Position numbers and translations under genes: made by a program. From Rhodoblastus sp963703385 (GTDB taxonomy: Bacteria; Pseudomonadota; Alphaproteobacteria; Rhizobiales; Beijerinckiaceae): 64,000 nt of DNA. The stretch spans positions 3,286,001 to 3,350,000 of the forward strand of contig OY969816.1 of assembly GCA_963703385.1 (NCBI GenBank), read 5' to 3'. Below are positions 55,618-64,000 of the stretch, piece after piece. The first letter of the stretch is position 1. Each line of letters opens with the position of its first letter. The notes beneath the pieces were generated by a model. The model was not told the DNA's origin. It was given only the letters and a program-made list of their open reading frames with translations, and made no database searches.

Positions 55618-56965
55618 TCATTTTCCGATGCAGAATCGGCCAAAAACGCTATCCAGGACATTTTCGACGTCGATCTTGCCTAGCAGGTTCTCCAACGCGA
55701 AACTGGCGCGCCGGAGCTCCTCCGCTATCACTTCAGGCGGCAGGTTCGGCTGGCCCGCAGCCCTTACCGCTTCGCGCGCGGCAACGACCGCGCGCCATTG
55801 GCGTTCATTGGCGACAAAAATCGAACTATTAATTGACATTTTTCGTTCCGCAAAATCGCGCAACGCGTGGAGCAAGCCATCGAGTTGAAAGCCGGTATGC
55901 GCGGACAGAAAGAAAGCCCTCCCGTCTCTTCCCCCCTCACCCGCAACCGTTGCCCTCAGATCAGCTTTCGTTCGCACGATCCACAGCGCGTCGTACGCAA
56001 GATTCGCTGGCGGGCATGTCTCCGCTTCATTGGCGGGGCTGAGCCATAGCACCAAGTCGGCCGACCGCGCTTTTTCCAGAGCCCGCCTGACGCCTTCGCG
56101 TTCGATCGGATCAGTTGTAGGTCTCATCCCGGCTGTGTCGACGAGATTTACCGGCAACCCGCCAAGGTCCAGTCGCACCTCTACCAGATCCCTTGTCGTC
56201 CCAGCGATTTCGGATACGATCACAACATCTCGTCGAGCGAGCGCATTCAACAAGCTGGATTTTCCTGCATTTGGCGCGCCGGCAATGAGCACCGTCAGGC
56301 CGTCGCGCACGCGCTCCGCACTCGCGTAGCCCCCCTCGACAACGGACAATTTTGCTTCGATGATTTTCAATTCCGAGTGAACCCGCTCGCCGATTTCGCC
56401 TGCCGCATCCACTTCATCGGCAAAATCCAGCGCAATTTCGAGATCCGCCATCAATCCGATCAACTCGTCACGGAGCCCCTCTCCGAAGACACGCAGCGTC
56501 CCGGCCTGTTCCGCGAGCGCCAATTTTCTCTGGGCCTCAGTATCGGCATCAATAAGATCCGCAAGCGCTTCTGTCGCGAGGAGATCGAGTTTGCCATTTT
56601 CCATCGCCCGCCGCGAAAACTCTCCAGGCTCCGCCGCGCGGACCCCCGGCATCTGCCTCAGAATTGCAAAGATCTTGGCTATGACAGCCCGCGATCCGTG
56701 AAGTTGCAACTCCAAGAGATCTTCGCCAGTGAAACTGTTCGGCCCGGGGAACCATATCGCGAGTCCCCGATCCACTGTCTCCCCGCTCTCCGGATCACTT
56801 ACGGTCGTCAACTGGGCCTCGCGCGGCCTTGCCCGACAAGAGGTCATCGAACTCCAGAATATCGCGCGATTGTGGCCCGGAGATCCGAATGACCGAAACC
56901 GCGCACTTGCCCAAGCCAGATGAGAGGGCAAAGATCGTTTCATGTCGGCCCAAAGCAGAATACAT
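55618..56965 (-). CDS. mnmE: tRNA modification GTPase MnmE, with apparent frameshift
   Basis: The N-terminal frame (from 56965) reads ETIFALSSGLGKCAVSVIRI; the rest, in another frame, starts at EAQLTTVSDPESGETVDRGL and carries the G motifs GAPNAGKSS, DTAGMR, RTKAD and the C-terminal CIGK. A one-base gain or two-base loss near 56819-56826 (a GC dinucleotide tract) separates them. MnmE is the GTPase partner of MnmG. Its C-terminal CxGK motif is intact, so an indel error is likely. It is divergent in position from rho's 3' end, with a parS palindrome between. Confidence 0.9.
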
Positions 56966-56983
56966 CGACACCCTCAAAACAAG

Positions 56984-57015
56984 ATCGGCCATGTTTCACG
57001 TGAAACATGGCCGAT
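56984..57015. promoter_or_regulatory. parS site 2, perfect consensus in a 32-bp palindrome
   Basis: The 16-bp consensus TGTTTCACGTGAAACA is at 56992-57007, and the palindrome extends without a mismatch over 56984-57015 (flanks ATCGGCCA / TGGCCGAT). It lies in the gap between mnmE start (56965) and rho stop (57043). On the minus strand the palindrome is followed by CTTGTTTTG, so it could also act as a terminator hairpin behind rho. Confidence 0.95.
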
Positions 57016-57042
57016 TGCGTCTCGAAGCCCTGAGAGCCTAGC

Positions 57043-58347
57043 TCACGTGTTCATCAACTCAAAGAAGCTCATATTGCCCTTTGGCGTCTCGCGCAATTTC
57101 CCCAACAAGAACTCGATGGCGTCCACGGTGCCCATGGGATTCAGAATACGCCGCAGCACATAGGTCTTTTTCAGGATATCGCCAGGCACCAGCAACTCTT
57201 CTTTACGCGTGCCGGAACGCGTGATGTCGATCGCCGGGAACACCCGCTTGTCCGCGACCTTGCGATCGAGGATGATTTCCGAATTGCCGGTTCCCTTGAA
57301 TTCTTCGAAAATAACCTCATCCATGCGCGAGCCAGTTTCAATCAGTGCGGTAGCGATAATCGTCAGCGAGCCGCCCTCTTCGATGTTTCGCGCTGCGCCA
57401 AAGAACCGTTTCGGACGCTGCAGCGCGTTGGCGTCAACGCCGCCAGTGAGAACCTTGCCCGAAGAAGGAACGACGGTATTGTAGGCTCGCCCCAATCTCG
57501 TGATCGAATCCAGCAAGATCACAACGTCGCGTCCATGCTCCACGAGCCGCTTCGCCTTTTCAATCACCATTTCGGCGACCTGCACGTGACGCACCGCCGG
57601 CTCATCAAAAGTTGAGGACACCACCTCGCCCTTCACCGAGCGCTGCATGTCCGTCACTTCCTCGGGGCGCTCGTCGATCAACAGGACGATGAGGTAGCAT
57701 TCCGGGTGATTGGTCGTGATCGATTGGGCAATATTTTGCAGAATGACCGTCTTACCCGTCCGAGGCGGCGCAACGATCAAAGCACGCTGCCCCTTTCCGA
57801 TCGGCGAAACAATGTCGATCACGCGCGCCGAGAGGTCCTTGCGCGTCGGATCCTCAATTTCCAGCTTCAGCCGTTGGTTTGGATAAAGAGGCGTTAGATT
57901 GTCGAAATGGACCTTGTGCCGGACCTTTTCGGGATCCTCGAAATTGATCGAATTCACCTTCAAGAGGGCAAAATAACGCTCGCCTTCCTTGGGGCTTCGA
58001 ATCAAGCCTTCGACGGTATCGCCCGTGCGCAGGCCGAAACGCCGAATTTGCGACGGAGAAACGTAAATATCATCTGGTCCCGCCAGATAATTCGCGTCCG
58101 GCGCGCGCAGGAATCCGAAACCATCCTGGAGCACCTCGACCACGCCCTCGCCCACGATCTCTGTATCGCGCGAGGCAAGTTGCTTCAGAATTGCGAACAT
58201 CAGTTCTTGTTTGCGCATGATCGAAGCGTTTTCGACTTCATGCTGCTCCGCAAAAGCCAACAGTTCAGTTGCAGATTTGGCTTTCAAATCCTGCAACTTT
58301 ATTTCATTGCGGCGGATCTGGGATTCCGGTTTTTCGATATCTGTCAT
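57043..58347 (-). CDS. rho: Transcription termination factor Rho
   Basis: A 434-residue hexameric RNA helicase. The RNA-binding GFGFLRAPDANYLAGPDDIY motif, Walker A PPRTGKT, Q-loop and the R-loop LTGGVDANAL are all present. Start ATG 58347 (MTDIEKPE) fits the family; the GTG upstream is weaker. Its 5' leader contains two 14-bp direct repeats. Rho ends Rho-dependent transcripts and is essential in most of these bacteria. Confidence 0.97.
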   Translation of the reverse strand: MTDIEKPESQIRRNEIKLQDLKAKSATELLAFAEQHEVENASIMRKQELMFAILKQLASRDTEIVGEGVVEVLQDGFGFLRAPDANYLAGPDDIYVSPSQIRRFGLRTGDTVEGLIRSPKEGERYFALLKVNSINFEDPEKVRHKVHFDNLTPLYPNQRLKLEIEDPTRKDLSARVIDIVSPIGKGQRALIVAPPRTGKTVILQNIAQSITTNHPECYLIVLLIDERPEEVTDMQRSVKGEVVSSTFDEPAVRHVQVAEMVIEKAKRLVEHGRDVVILLDSITRLGRAYNTVVPSSGKVLTGGVDANALQRPKRFFGAARNIEEGGSLTIIATALIETGSRMDEVIFEEFKGTGNSEIILDRKVADKRVFPAIDITRSGTRKEELLVPGDILKKTYVLRRILNPMGTVDAIEFLLGKLRETPKGNMSFFELMNT

Positions 58348-58382
58348 CGCGCCAAGCGCTCTTCTCACGACGGCTAGGAAAA

Positions 58383-58413
58383 TTGATCAGCGGGGAAAGT
58401 TGATCAGCGGGGA
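58383..58413. repeat. Two 14-bp direct repeats upstream of rho
   Basis: TTGATCAGCGGGGA occurs at 58383-58396 and again at 58400-58413, one period of 17 bp, about 36-66 bp before the rho start. They could be operator half-sites or simple slippage products; Rho is often autoregulated through its leader, but this is not the classic site. Confidence 0.6.
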
Positions 58414-58583
58414 TTGTGAGCGGCATCAAGTCGACGTGCCCATGAAGGGCGTCTTACCGATCGATCACTTGAAGGAGGGAACGAAACGATAGACCTTTTC
58501 TGCAGCGACGTAAAGCGCAGCCGCGAAAGTTTGAAAAGCGGTCGCTTGGTTCTCGCGTAAATGACACCGGTCGGCGGCTGCGC

Positions 58584-59882
58584 TCATTCCGCAGCGCTGG
58601 ACCGGGTTTTCGCGCCAAAGCGCGCCGCGACATAGCCTTCGACAATTTCTTCAAATTCCTTCGCGATGCCCGCGCCGCGAAGCGTTTTCACTTTCCGCCC
58701 GTCTATGAAGACCGGCGCCGCGGGAGCTTCGCCAGTGCCCGGAAGCGAAATGCCCACATCCGCGTGTTTCGACTCGCCAGGGCCATTCACGATGCAGCCC
58801 ATCACCGCAACGTTAAGCGCTTCGACGCCCGGATAAATTTTGCGCCATTGAGGCATGCGGTCACGAATCATGACCTGGATGTCGCGCGCCAATTCCTGAA
58901 AGACGGTGCTCGTCGTCCGCCCGCAACCCGGGCAAGCGGCAACCAGCGGAACGAAAGTGCGAAAGCCCATCGTCTGCAGAATTTCCTGCGCCACCTGGAC
59001 TTCCAGCGTTCGATCTCCGCCCGGCTCCGGGGTCAACGACACGCGAATCGTGTCGCCAATGCCTTCCTGAAGCAGAATGCCCAAGGCGGCTGATGAGGCG
59101 ACGATCCCTTTGGATCCCATGCCCGCCTCGGTCAATCCAAGATGCAACGCATAGTCCGATCGCCGCGCCACCATGCGATAAACCGAGATCAGATCCTGCA
59201 CCCCGGACACTTTGGCGGAAAGGATGATTTGCTCGCGCTTCAACCCGATTTCTTCCGCGCGCTGCGCCGAACGCAGCGCCGAGCGCACAAGAGCCTCGCG
59301 CGTCACCGCCCGGGCGTCGATAGGATTTTCGGCCCTATGGTTCTCATCCATCAGCGCGGTCAGCAGGTCCTGATCGAGCGATCCCCAATTTGCGCCAATT
59401 CGCACCACCTTGCCATGTTTGATCGCCAGTTCGATGATGGCGCCAAACTGTTTGTCCTTTTTCTCTTTGAAGCCGACGTTGCCCGGGTTGATCCGATATT
59501 TCGCCAAGGCCGCCGCGCAAGCGGGATGATCGGCAAGCAATTGGTGCCCGATGTAATGAAAATCGCCAACCAGCGGAACGTTCACGCCAACCGAATCGAG
59601 CTTGTCACGGATTTTTGGAACCGCCGCCGCAGCCTCATTGCGATCGACCGTGATGCGCACAAGTTCCGATCCGGCCTGGGCGAGTGCGGCGACCTGCGCC
59701 ACCGTGGCTTCGACATCCGCCGTATCGGTATTGGTCATGCTTTGGACGACAATTGGCGCGCCGCCGCCGACGACGACCGATCCCGCGCCCGACCCAATCC
59801 GCACGCCAACGCTATAACGACGCAGCAGAGCCTCAGCCGGGATTTCCGTTTCGCGAAGCGGCGGGAATGCGTTGTCGATCAT
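58584..59882 (-). CDS. ispG: 4-hydroxy-3-methylbut-2-en-1-yl diphosphate synthase
   Basis: A 432-residue IspG (GcpE): the TIM-barrel part and the C-terminal iron-sulfur domain with C-P-G-C (ACPGCGRTT) and a later cysteine in VMGCIVNGPGE. It makes HMBPP in the MEP pathway; the next enzyme, ispH, is also in this window. The gap before rho on the same strand is about 240 bp, so they are probably separate units. Confidence 0.96.
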   Translation of the reverse strand: MIDNAFPPLRETEIPAEALLRRYSVGVRIGSGAGSVVVGGGAPIVVQSMTNTDTADVEATVAQVAALAQAGSELVRITVDRNEAAAAVPKIRDKLDSVGVNVPLVGDFHYIGHQLLADHPACAAALAKYRINPGNVGFKEKKDKQFGAIIELAIKHGKVVRIGANWGSLDQDLLTALMDENHRAENPIDARAVTREALVRSALRSAQRAEEIGLKREQIILSAKVSGVQDLISVYRMVARRSDYALHLGLTEAGMGSKGIVASSAALGILLQEGIGDTIRVSLTPEPGGDRTLEVQVAQEILQTMGFRTFVPLVAACPGCGRTTSTVFQELARDIQVMIRDRMPQWRKIYPGVEALNVAVMGCIVNGPGESKHADVGISLPGTGEAPAAPVFIDGRKVKTLRGAGIAKEFEEIVEGYVAARFGAKTRSSAAE

Positions 59883-60000
59883 CGTTCAACCTATCTATGG
59901 TCAGGGAAAGCGCGCCTTTTCTATAGCATCGGAAATTTCGCCGCGCGACTTTTGTAGCGCAAAGGCGGCCATGCGAATTTCACGGCTCCAATTTTTAGGA

Positions 60001-60019
60001 TGCAATATAATGCAATATA
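60001..60019. repeat. TGCAATATA tandem repeat upstream of bdhA
   Basis: TGCAATATA at 60001-60009 and again at 60011-60019, in an AT-rich patch 50-70 bp before the bdhA start. It could be part of a promoter or an operator; nothing more can be read. Confidence 0.4.
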
Positions 60020-60068
60020 TATAGTCGCGGCGAAGTTCATTACGTATTTCACCATAAGGAGCCCGACA

Positions 60069-60854
60069 ATGTCGCTTGCCTCCAAAACCGCCGTCGTCAC
60101 CGGCTCCACCTCCGGCATCGGCCTCGCCATCGCCCGCGCCTTTGCAAATCAGGGCTGCAACCTCCTCATCAATGGCTTACGCGAGGTTGCGGCGATCGAA
60201 ACCCAGCGCACGTCCATCGAAAAGGATTTCGGCGTCAAGGTGATTTATGACCGCGCGGACATGTCCAAGCCCGAAGAAATCGCCGCGCTGATCGGACATG
60301 CCGAAAAAACTTTTGGCTCCGTGGACATTCTCGTGAACAATGCCGGGATTCAGTTCGTTTCGTCGATCGAGGATTTTCCGATCGAACAATGGAACCAGAT
60401 CATCGCCATCAATCTTTCTTCGGCGTTCCATGCCATGCGCGCGGCAATTCCCGGCATGAAGGCGCGCGGATGGGGGCGTATTATAAACACGGCCTCGGCT
60501 CATTCCCTTGTCGCATCGCCGCTCAAGTCGGCTTACGTCGCCGCCAAGCATGGCGTCGTGGGTTTGACCAAGACCGCAGCCATTGAACTGGCGACCTTCG
60601 GCGTCACGGCGAACTGCATCTCCCCTGGCTATGTCTGGACGCCCTTGGTCCAAAAGCAGATCCCGGACACGATGAAGGCCCGGAACATGACTCGCGAACA
60701 GGTCATGCGTGACGTGTTGCTCGCGGCCCAGCCGACCAAACAATTCGTGACGGTCGAGCAGGTCGCGGCCCTCGCCGTATTTCTAGCCAGCGACGCCGCT
60801 TCTCAAATCACCGGCGCCAATATTTCGATGGATGGCGGATGGACTGCGGCGTGA
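60069..60854 (+). CDS. bdhA: 3-hydroxybutyrate dehydrogenase
   Basis: A 261-residue short-chain dehydrogenase very close to BdhA. NAD-binding GSTSGIG, the NNAGIQFVSSIEDFP segment, and the catalytic SAYVAAKHG (Tyr-x-x-x-Lys) are present, ending in the ANISMDGGWTAA C-terminus. It oxidises (R)-3-hydroxybutyrate to acetoacetate in polyhydroxybutyrate breakdown. AAGGAG lies upstream of ATG 60069; the longer frame is not family-like. Confidence 0.92.
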   Translation: MSLASKTAVVTGSTSGIGLAIARAFANQGCNLLINGLREVAAIETQRTSIEKDFGVKVIYDRADMSKPEEIAALIGHAEKTFGSVDILVNNAGIQFVSSIEDFPIEQWNQIIAINLSSAFHAMRAAIPGMKARGWGRIINTASAHSLVASPLKSAYVAAKHGVVGLTKTAAIELATFGVTANCISPGYVWTPLVQKQIPDTMKARNMTREQVMRDVLLAAQPTKQFVTVEQVAALAVFLASDAASQITGANISMDGGWTAA

Positions 60855-61005
60855 TGCCGAACCGAGACGAGCGTTGAAGCCCGCCGCCCTGAATTGCATT
60901 CCGAGTGTCGGCCCGTGGCTGGGGCGGCGACGTTATCCCAACGCTTGACGCTGGCGGCGGGAACGTCGTTAAAAGTCCCTTCCCACGATTCGCGTCACGC
61001 AAGAC

Positions 61006-61980
61006 ATGATCGCGCCAGAATCCGTCATGCCGCCAAATCCAAAGTTCCTGCTCAGCATTGATCCGCAAACCCCCCCGCCAGGCCTAACGGGCGCTGTCGT
61101 CGCCATCGGCAATTTCGACGGCGTGCATCGAGGTCATCGCGTTGTCATCGCCCGAGCAATCGCCTTGGCGCACCGCCTCGGACGTCCTTGCGCCGTTTTG
61201 ACCTTCGAGCCCCATCCCGTCGATTTTTTCGGGCGCGGCGGCGGCATCTTCCGGCTCACCAGTCGTGAAGCCAAAGCCCATCGGATGGCGGAACTCGGCC
61301 TTGATGGCATGTTTGTCCTCACTTTCGACACGGCTTTGGCCAGCCTCGACGCGGAAAGGTTTTTGCAGGACGTTCTTTTGCGCCGCCTCGGCGCGGGTGC
61401 GGTGGTGGTAGGCTATGATTTCCATTTCGGCGCGGGACGATCCGGCACGCCCGCGTTTTTGCGCGATGCCGCGCCGAAACTCGGTATCCAGGTCGAAGTT
61501 GTCGAAAAGATCGTCGCCGATGAGGAAGGTTCGCTGGAAGCCGTCTCTTCGACCGCAACGCGTGAGGCCTTGGAGCGCGGCGACGTTCGCGGCGCGGCGG
61601 CGTTGCTTGGCCATGCATGGTCCTTGACGGGCGAAGTCATTCATGGCGCGAAGCTTGGGCGTCAGCTTGGCTATCCGACCGCCAATCTCGCTGTCGAAGC
61701 CTCCTGCCGGCTGCGCCACGCCATTTACGCGGTCGAAGTCAATCTCGACGGCCGCCGACTCAAGGGCGTCGCGAGTTTTGGCCGGCGCCCGACGGTGGAT
61801 GACGGCCCACCGCTGCTTGAGATCTATCTGTTTGATTTTACTGGAGATATTTATGGCCGCGCCATCGAGGTCTTCTTCATCGATTTCCTTCGCCCGGAGC
61901 AGAAATTCGAATCGCTCGATGCGTTGATCGCGCAAATCCGTCAGGACGAGGCGCAAGCGCGCCGCATTCTGAATTCATGA
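61006..61980 (+). CDS. ribF: Bifunctional riboflavin kinase / FAD synthetase
   Basis: A 324-residue RibF. The N-terminal FAD synthetase has GNFDGVHRGH (HxGH-type site) and a VGYDFHFGAG block; the C-terminal kinase has LGRQLGYPTANL. It converts riboflavin to FMN and FAD. ATG 61006 is used; 61027 (MPPNPKFLL) is also possible. It is not adjacent to rib genes. Confidence 0.95.
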   Translation: MIAPESVMPPNPKFLLSIDPQTPPPGLTGAVVAIGNFDGVHRGHRVVIARAIALAHRLGRPCAVLTFEPHPVDFFGRGGGIFRLTSREAKAHRMAELGLDGMFVLTFDTALASLDAERFLQDVLLRRLGAGAVVVGYDFHFGAGRSGTPAFLRDAAPKLGIQVEVVEKIVADEEGSLEAVSSTATREALERGDVRGAAALLGHAWSLTGEVIHGAKLGRQLGYPTANLAVEASCRLRHAIYAVEVNLDGRRLKGVASFGRRPTVDDGPPLLEIYLFDFTGDIYGRAIEVFFIDFLRPEQKFESLDALIAQIRQDEAQARRILNS

Positions 61981-62068
61981 CATTTCCAATGGCCCGCAGG
62001 ATCGGGTTATGGTCCGTTCATTTCATCCCGGCGCCGTTGGCTGGCTTCAACCGAAGTAAAGGAAATCC

Positions 62069-64000
62069 ATGAAAATTCTCGGCGTCGCCGTAGCGCTTTT
62101 CGGCCTTATGTCCGCCGGCGTCGGCCTTGAATTCGCCAATACCACGCTCGACCTTGTCGCGGCCGCTAGCCTGATCGTCGGTTATTGTTGCTGGCGCAGC
62201 GCGCCGGTCTCCCGTTTCCTGAAAATGTTCCTCGCCTTGTTCGCGGCCGAAACCATCGTCTTCGGGCTCGCCGACTTGGCCGCTCGTTTCGGCCTCTGGC
62301 CGAAATCCCTGGCGGAGGCGCGGATGCCTCCGACCCTGGCGCTGACGGTCGCCTTGTTCGCGATTATTGTTTTCGTGGTCTCGCATATTCCCGTTGTGCG
62401 CACACTGACCCGAATCGCGGATCGTTTCTTCCTCGCTACGGATCAGACGAGCACCGGGATCGGCGGCTTCCGCTTCAAAACCCTTGAGCGCACCTTGGCG
62501 ACCGCCATGGTCATCTTCCTCGTTTTGCTCAACCAGGCGGAAGTGGCGATCACGGTGCGGCTCAATTTCTTCAACCGTGATTTCTTCAACGCCATCCAGA
62601 ATCACAATGGCCCCGAATTCTGGCGCATGCTCCTCTGGGTCTTCACGCCTTGGGCTTTTATTTACGTTGGCGCCCTGGTCGTGGAATATGTCGTCAGCTC
62701 CTATCTGGTCATCCGTTGGCGGCGTTGGCTGACCCAATTCTATATTTCACACTGGCTCAGCCATCATGCCCATTATCGCATGTCTCTCGCCCGCGGACCC
62801 GCCGATAATCCCGACCAGCGTATCGCCGAAGACGTCGCCCGCTTCATCGACGGAGGCGGCGAGGGCGGCGCCTTCGGTTACGGCGTCTATAATTATTCGA
62901 TCATGTTGATCTCGACTTTGTCGTCGCTTGTCTCGTTCGCCATCCTGTTGTGGAGCCTTTCCGCGAATTTCACCTTCCCTGGCACGAATTTCGCTTTTCC
63001 GGGCCTGCTGTTCTGGGTCGCTTTGATCTATGCCGCCACCGGCACTTTGATTACTCATCTCATCGGTCGACCGCTGGTCGGAATCATGTTCACCCGGCAG
63101 AAGGTTGAGGCGGATTTCCGTTTCGGTCTGGCGCGGCTGCGCGAATACAGCGAGCAGGTCGCGCTGATTGATGGCGAGAAGGCGGAGGCCATCTCCTTGC
63201 GGATGAAATTCGCCGCCCTGATCGCCAATTACATCGACATGATCAATCTCCGCAAGAAATTGACCGCCTTTACAGGATTTTACGGCCAAATCAGCCCGAT
63301 CATCCCCTATGTTTTCGCCGCACCCTTTTATTTCGCCAAAAAGATCGAACTGGGCGTCATGACCCAGACCGCGCAGGCGTTCGGCCAAGTCCAGAGCGCG
63401 CTTACTTTCTTCATCAGTTATTATACCTCGCTCGCCGGGTTCCGTGCCGTGCTCGATCGTCTCAGCTCCTTCGACGCCGGCATCGAAGCCGCGCAGACGG
63501 GCCAGGCCTTCAAGATCGAGCCGAACGCCCCCTCGCCGGCGTTGCATAAGGCAACCGTCGCTCTGCCAAACGGAACCGCCTTGCTGAATGGCGTCGAGTT
63601 CACGCTGAAGCCAGGGCGGAACCTGCTCGTCACCGGGCCGTCCGGCGCCGGAAAATCCACTTTGTTCCGGGCCCTGTCGGGAATATGGCCCTTCGGCGCC
63701 GGCGCGGTGTCGATTCCCGCCGCTGGAAAGATGGTGTTGCTGCCGCAAAAACCTTATCTTCCGATCGGCCCGTTGCGCGAGGCCGTAGTCTATCCCGCAG
63801 CGGCGGGCCTCCATGACGACAAGGAGATCGCCGACGCCCTTGCCGACGCCAGACTACCCCATCTGGTCGACAAGCTGGATGTTTCCGATCTCTGGTCCCA
63901 ACGGCTCTCGGGCGGCGAGCAGCAGCGCGTGGCGATCGCTCGCGCTTTGCTGGCAAAGCCGGATTGGCTCCTGCTCGACGAGGCTACGGCGGCCCTCGAC
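62069..64000 (+). CDS. BacA/SbmA-like ABC transporter with fused ATPase (BclA/YddA type), 3' end outside window
   Basis: At least 644 residues with no stop before the window edge. Six or more membrane helices in the first 400 residues, with ALIDGEKAEA and the FISYYTSLAGFRAVLDRL block typical of the SbmA/BacA family, then an ATP-binding domain with Walker A GPSGAGKST, signature LSGGEQQRVAIARALL and Walker B LLLDEATAAL. Relatives import peptides or export very-long-chain fatty acids; the Bradyrhizobium homologue BclA protects against plant antimicrobial peptides. An AAAGGA element lies close upstream of the ATG. Confidence 0.88.
   Translation, partial: MKILGVAVALFGLMSAGVGLEFANTTLDLVAAASLIVGYCCWRSAPVSRFLKMFLALFAAETIVFGLADLAARFGLWPKSLAEARMPPTLALTVALFAIIVFVVSHIPVVRTLTRIADRFFLATDQTSTGIGGFRFKTLERTLATAMVIFLVLLNQAEVAITVRLNFFNRDFFNAIQNHNGPEFWRMLLWVFTPWAFIYVGALVVEYVVSSYLVIRWRRWLTQFYISHWLSHHAHYRMSLARGPADNPDQRIAEDVARFIDGGGEGGAFGYGVYNYSIMLISTLSSLVSFAILLWSLSANFTFPGTNFAFPGLLFWVALIYAATGTLITHLIGRPLVGIMFTRQKVEADFRFGLARLREYSEQVALIDGEKAEAISLRMKFAALIANYIDMINLRKKLTAFTGFYGQISPIIPYVFAAPFYFAKKIELGVMTQTAQAFGQVQSALTFFISYYTSLAGFRAVLDRLSSFDAGIEAAQTGQAFKIEPNAPSPALHKATVALPNGTALLNGVEFTLKPGRNLLVTGPSGAGKSTLFRALSGIWPFGAGAVSIPAAGKMVLLPQKPYLPIGPLREAVVYPAAAGLHDDKEIADALADARLPHLVDKLDVSDLWSQRLSGGEQQRVAIARALLAKPDWLLLDEATAALD

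Overview
The window looks like chromosome of a GC-rich alphaproteobacterium of the order Rhizobiales (Hyphomicrobiales). The best argument is the replication-partitioning block rho-mnmE-mnmG-rsmG-parA-parB facing leuS-lptE-holA, with two parS sites, which is the classic origin-proximal arrangement of this order. Pairs of small YdcH (DUF465) proteins beside purE-purK, rsmE close to gshA, a YkuD-type L,D-transpeptidase beside the YggS gene, and a carboxylate-type 3-hydroxybutyrate dehydrogenase fit the same group (perhaps Beijerinckiaceae/Methylocystaceae; genus not determinable here).

Layout. 0-10.7 kb: rph-rdgB-hemW on the + strand, an ABC-2 exporter, a secreted PQQ/sorbosone-dehydrogenase-like protein, dnaN, and a class A penicillin-binding protein. 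11-20 kb: a dihydroorotase-like amidohydrolase, ygfZ, small proteins, then a four-gene overlapping operon (tag, HD hydrolase, tyrosine-phosphatase-like protein, degenerate Nudix regulator), a flavoprotein disulfide reductase with a frameshift, a UDP-glucuronate-epimerase-like gene. 20-26.4 kb: two ydcH genes, purE-purK, thrC, an M16 peptidase, a GNAT acetyltransferase. 26.5-27.5 kb: a decayed IS630-family element. 27.7-42.1 kb: a membrane GGDEF-EAL protein, yqgE, a stand-alone DsbD-alpha-like protein, rsmE, gshA, a CPA2/KefC transporter, ispH, a broken hypothetical gene, a 2OG-Fe(II) oxygenase, a histidine kinase, a GST and a uracil-DNA glycosylase. 42.6-43.6 kb: a second decayed IS630-type element of a different lineage. 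43.7-45.1 kb: an orphan pair of TadE/TadG-like pseudopilins. 45.7-58.4 kb: L,D-transpeptidase, yggS and the origin-proximal core block. 58.6-64 kb: ispG, bdhA, ribF and a BacA/BclA-like ABC transporter cut by the window edge.

Two general points matter to a user. First, several conserved genes carry single frame changes: lpd-like (AAA at 17860-17862), leuS (TT at 47694-47695) and mnmE (GC tract near 56819-56826). As leuS is essential and both halves are perfectly conserved, sequencing or assembly indels are the simplest explanation, so frameshifts elsewhere should be treated with caution. Second, base composition drops visibly after the second IS (about 43.7-58.4 kb, sampled lines near 47-53 % GC, against about 65-73 % in the first 40 kb).

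Most of the window is housekeeping. The least explained items are the tag-HD-phosphatase-Nudix operon, the degenerate GGDEF-EAL receptor-like protein, the orphan Tad pseudopilins next to an IS, the parS palindrome that may double as the rho terminator, and the broken gene behind ispH. I found no CRISPR array, tRNA, rRNA or prophage.
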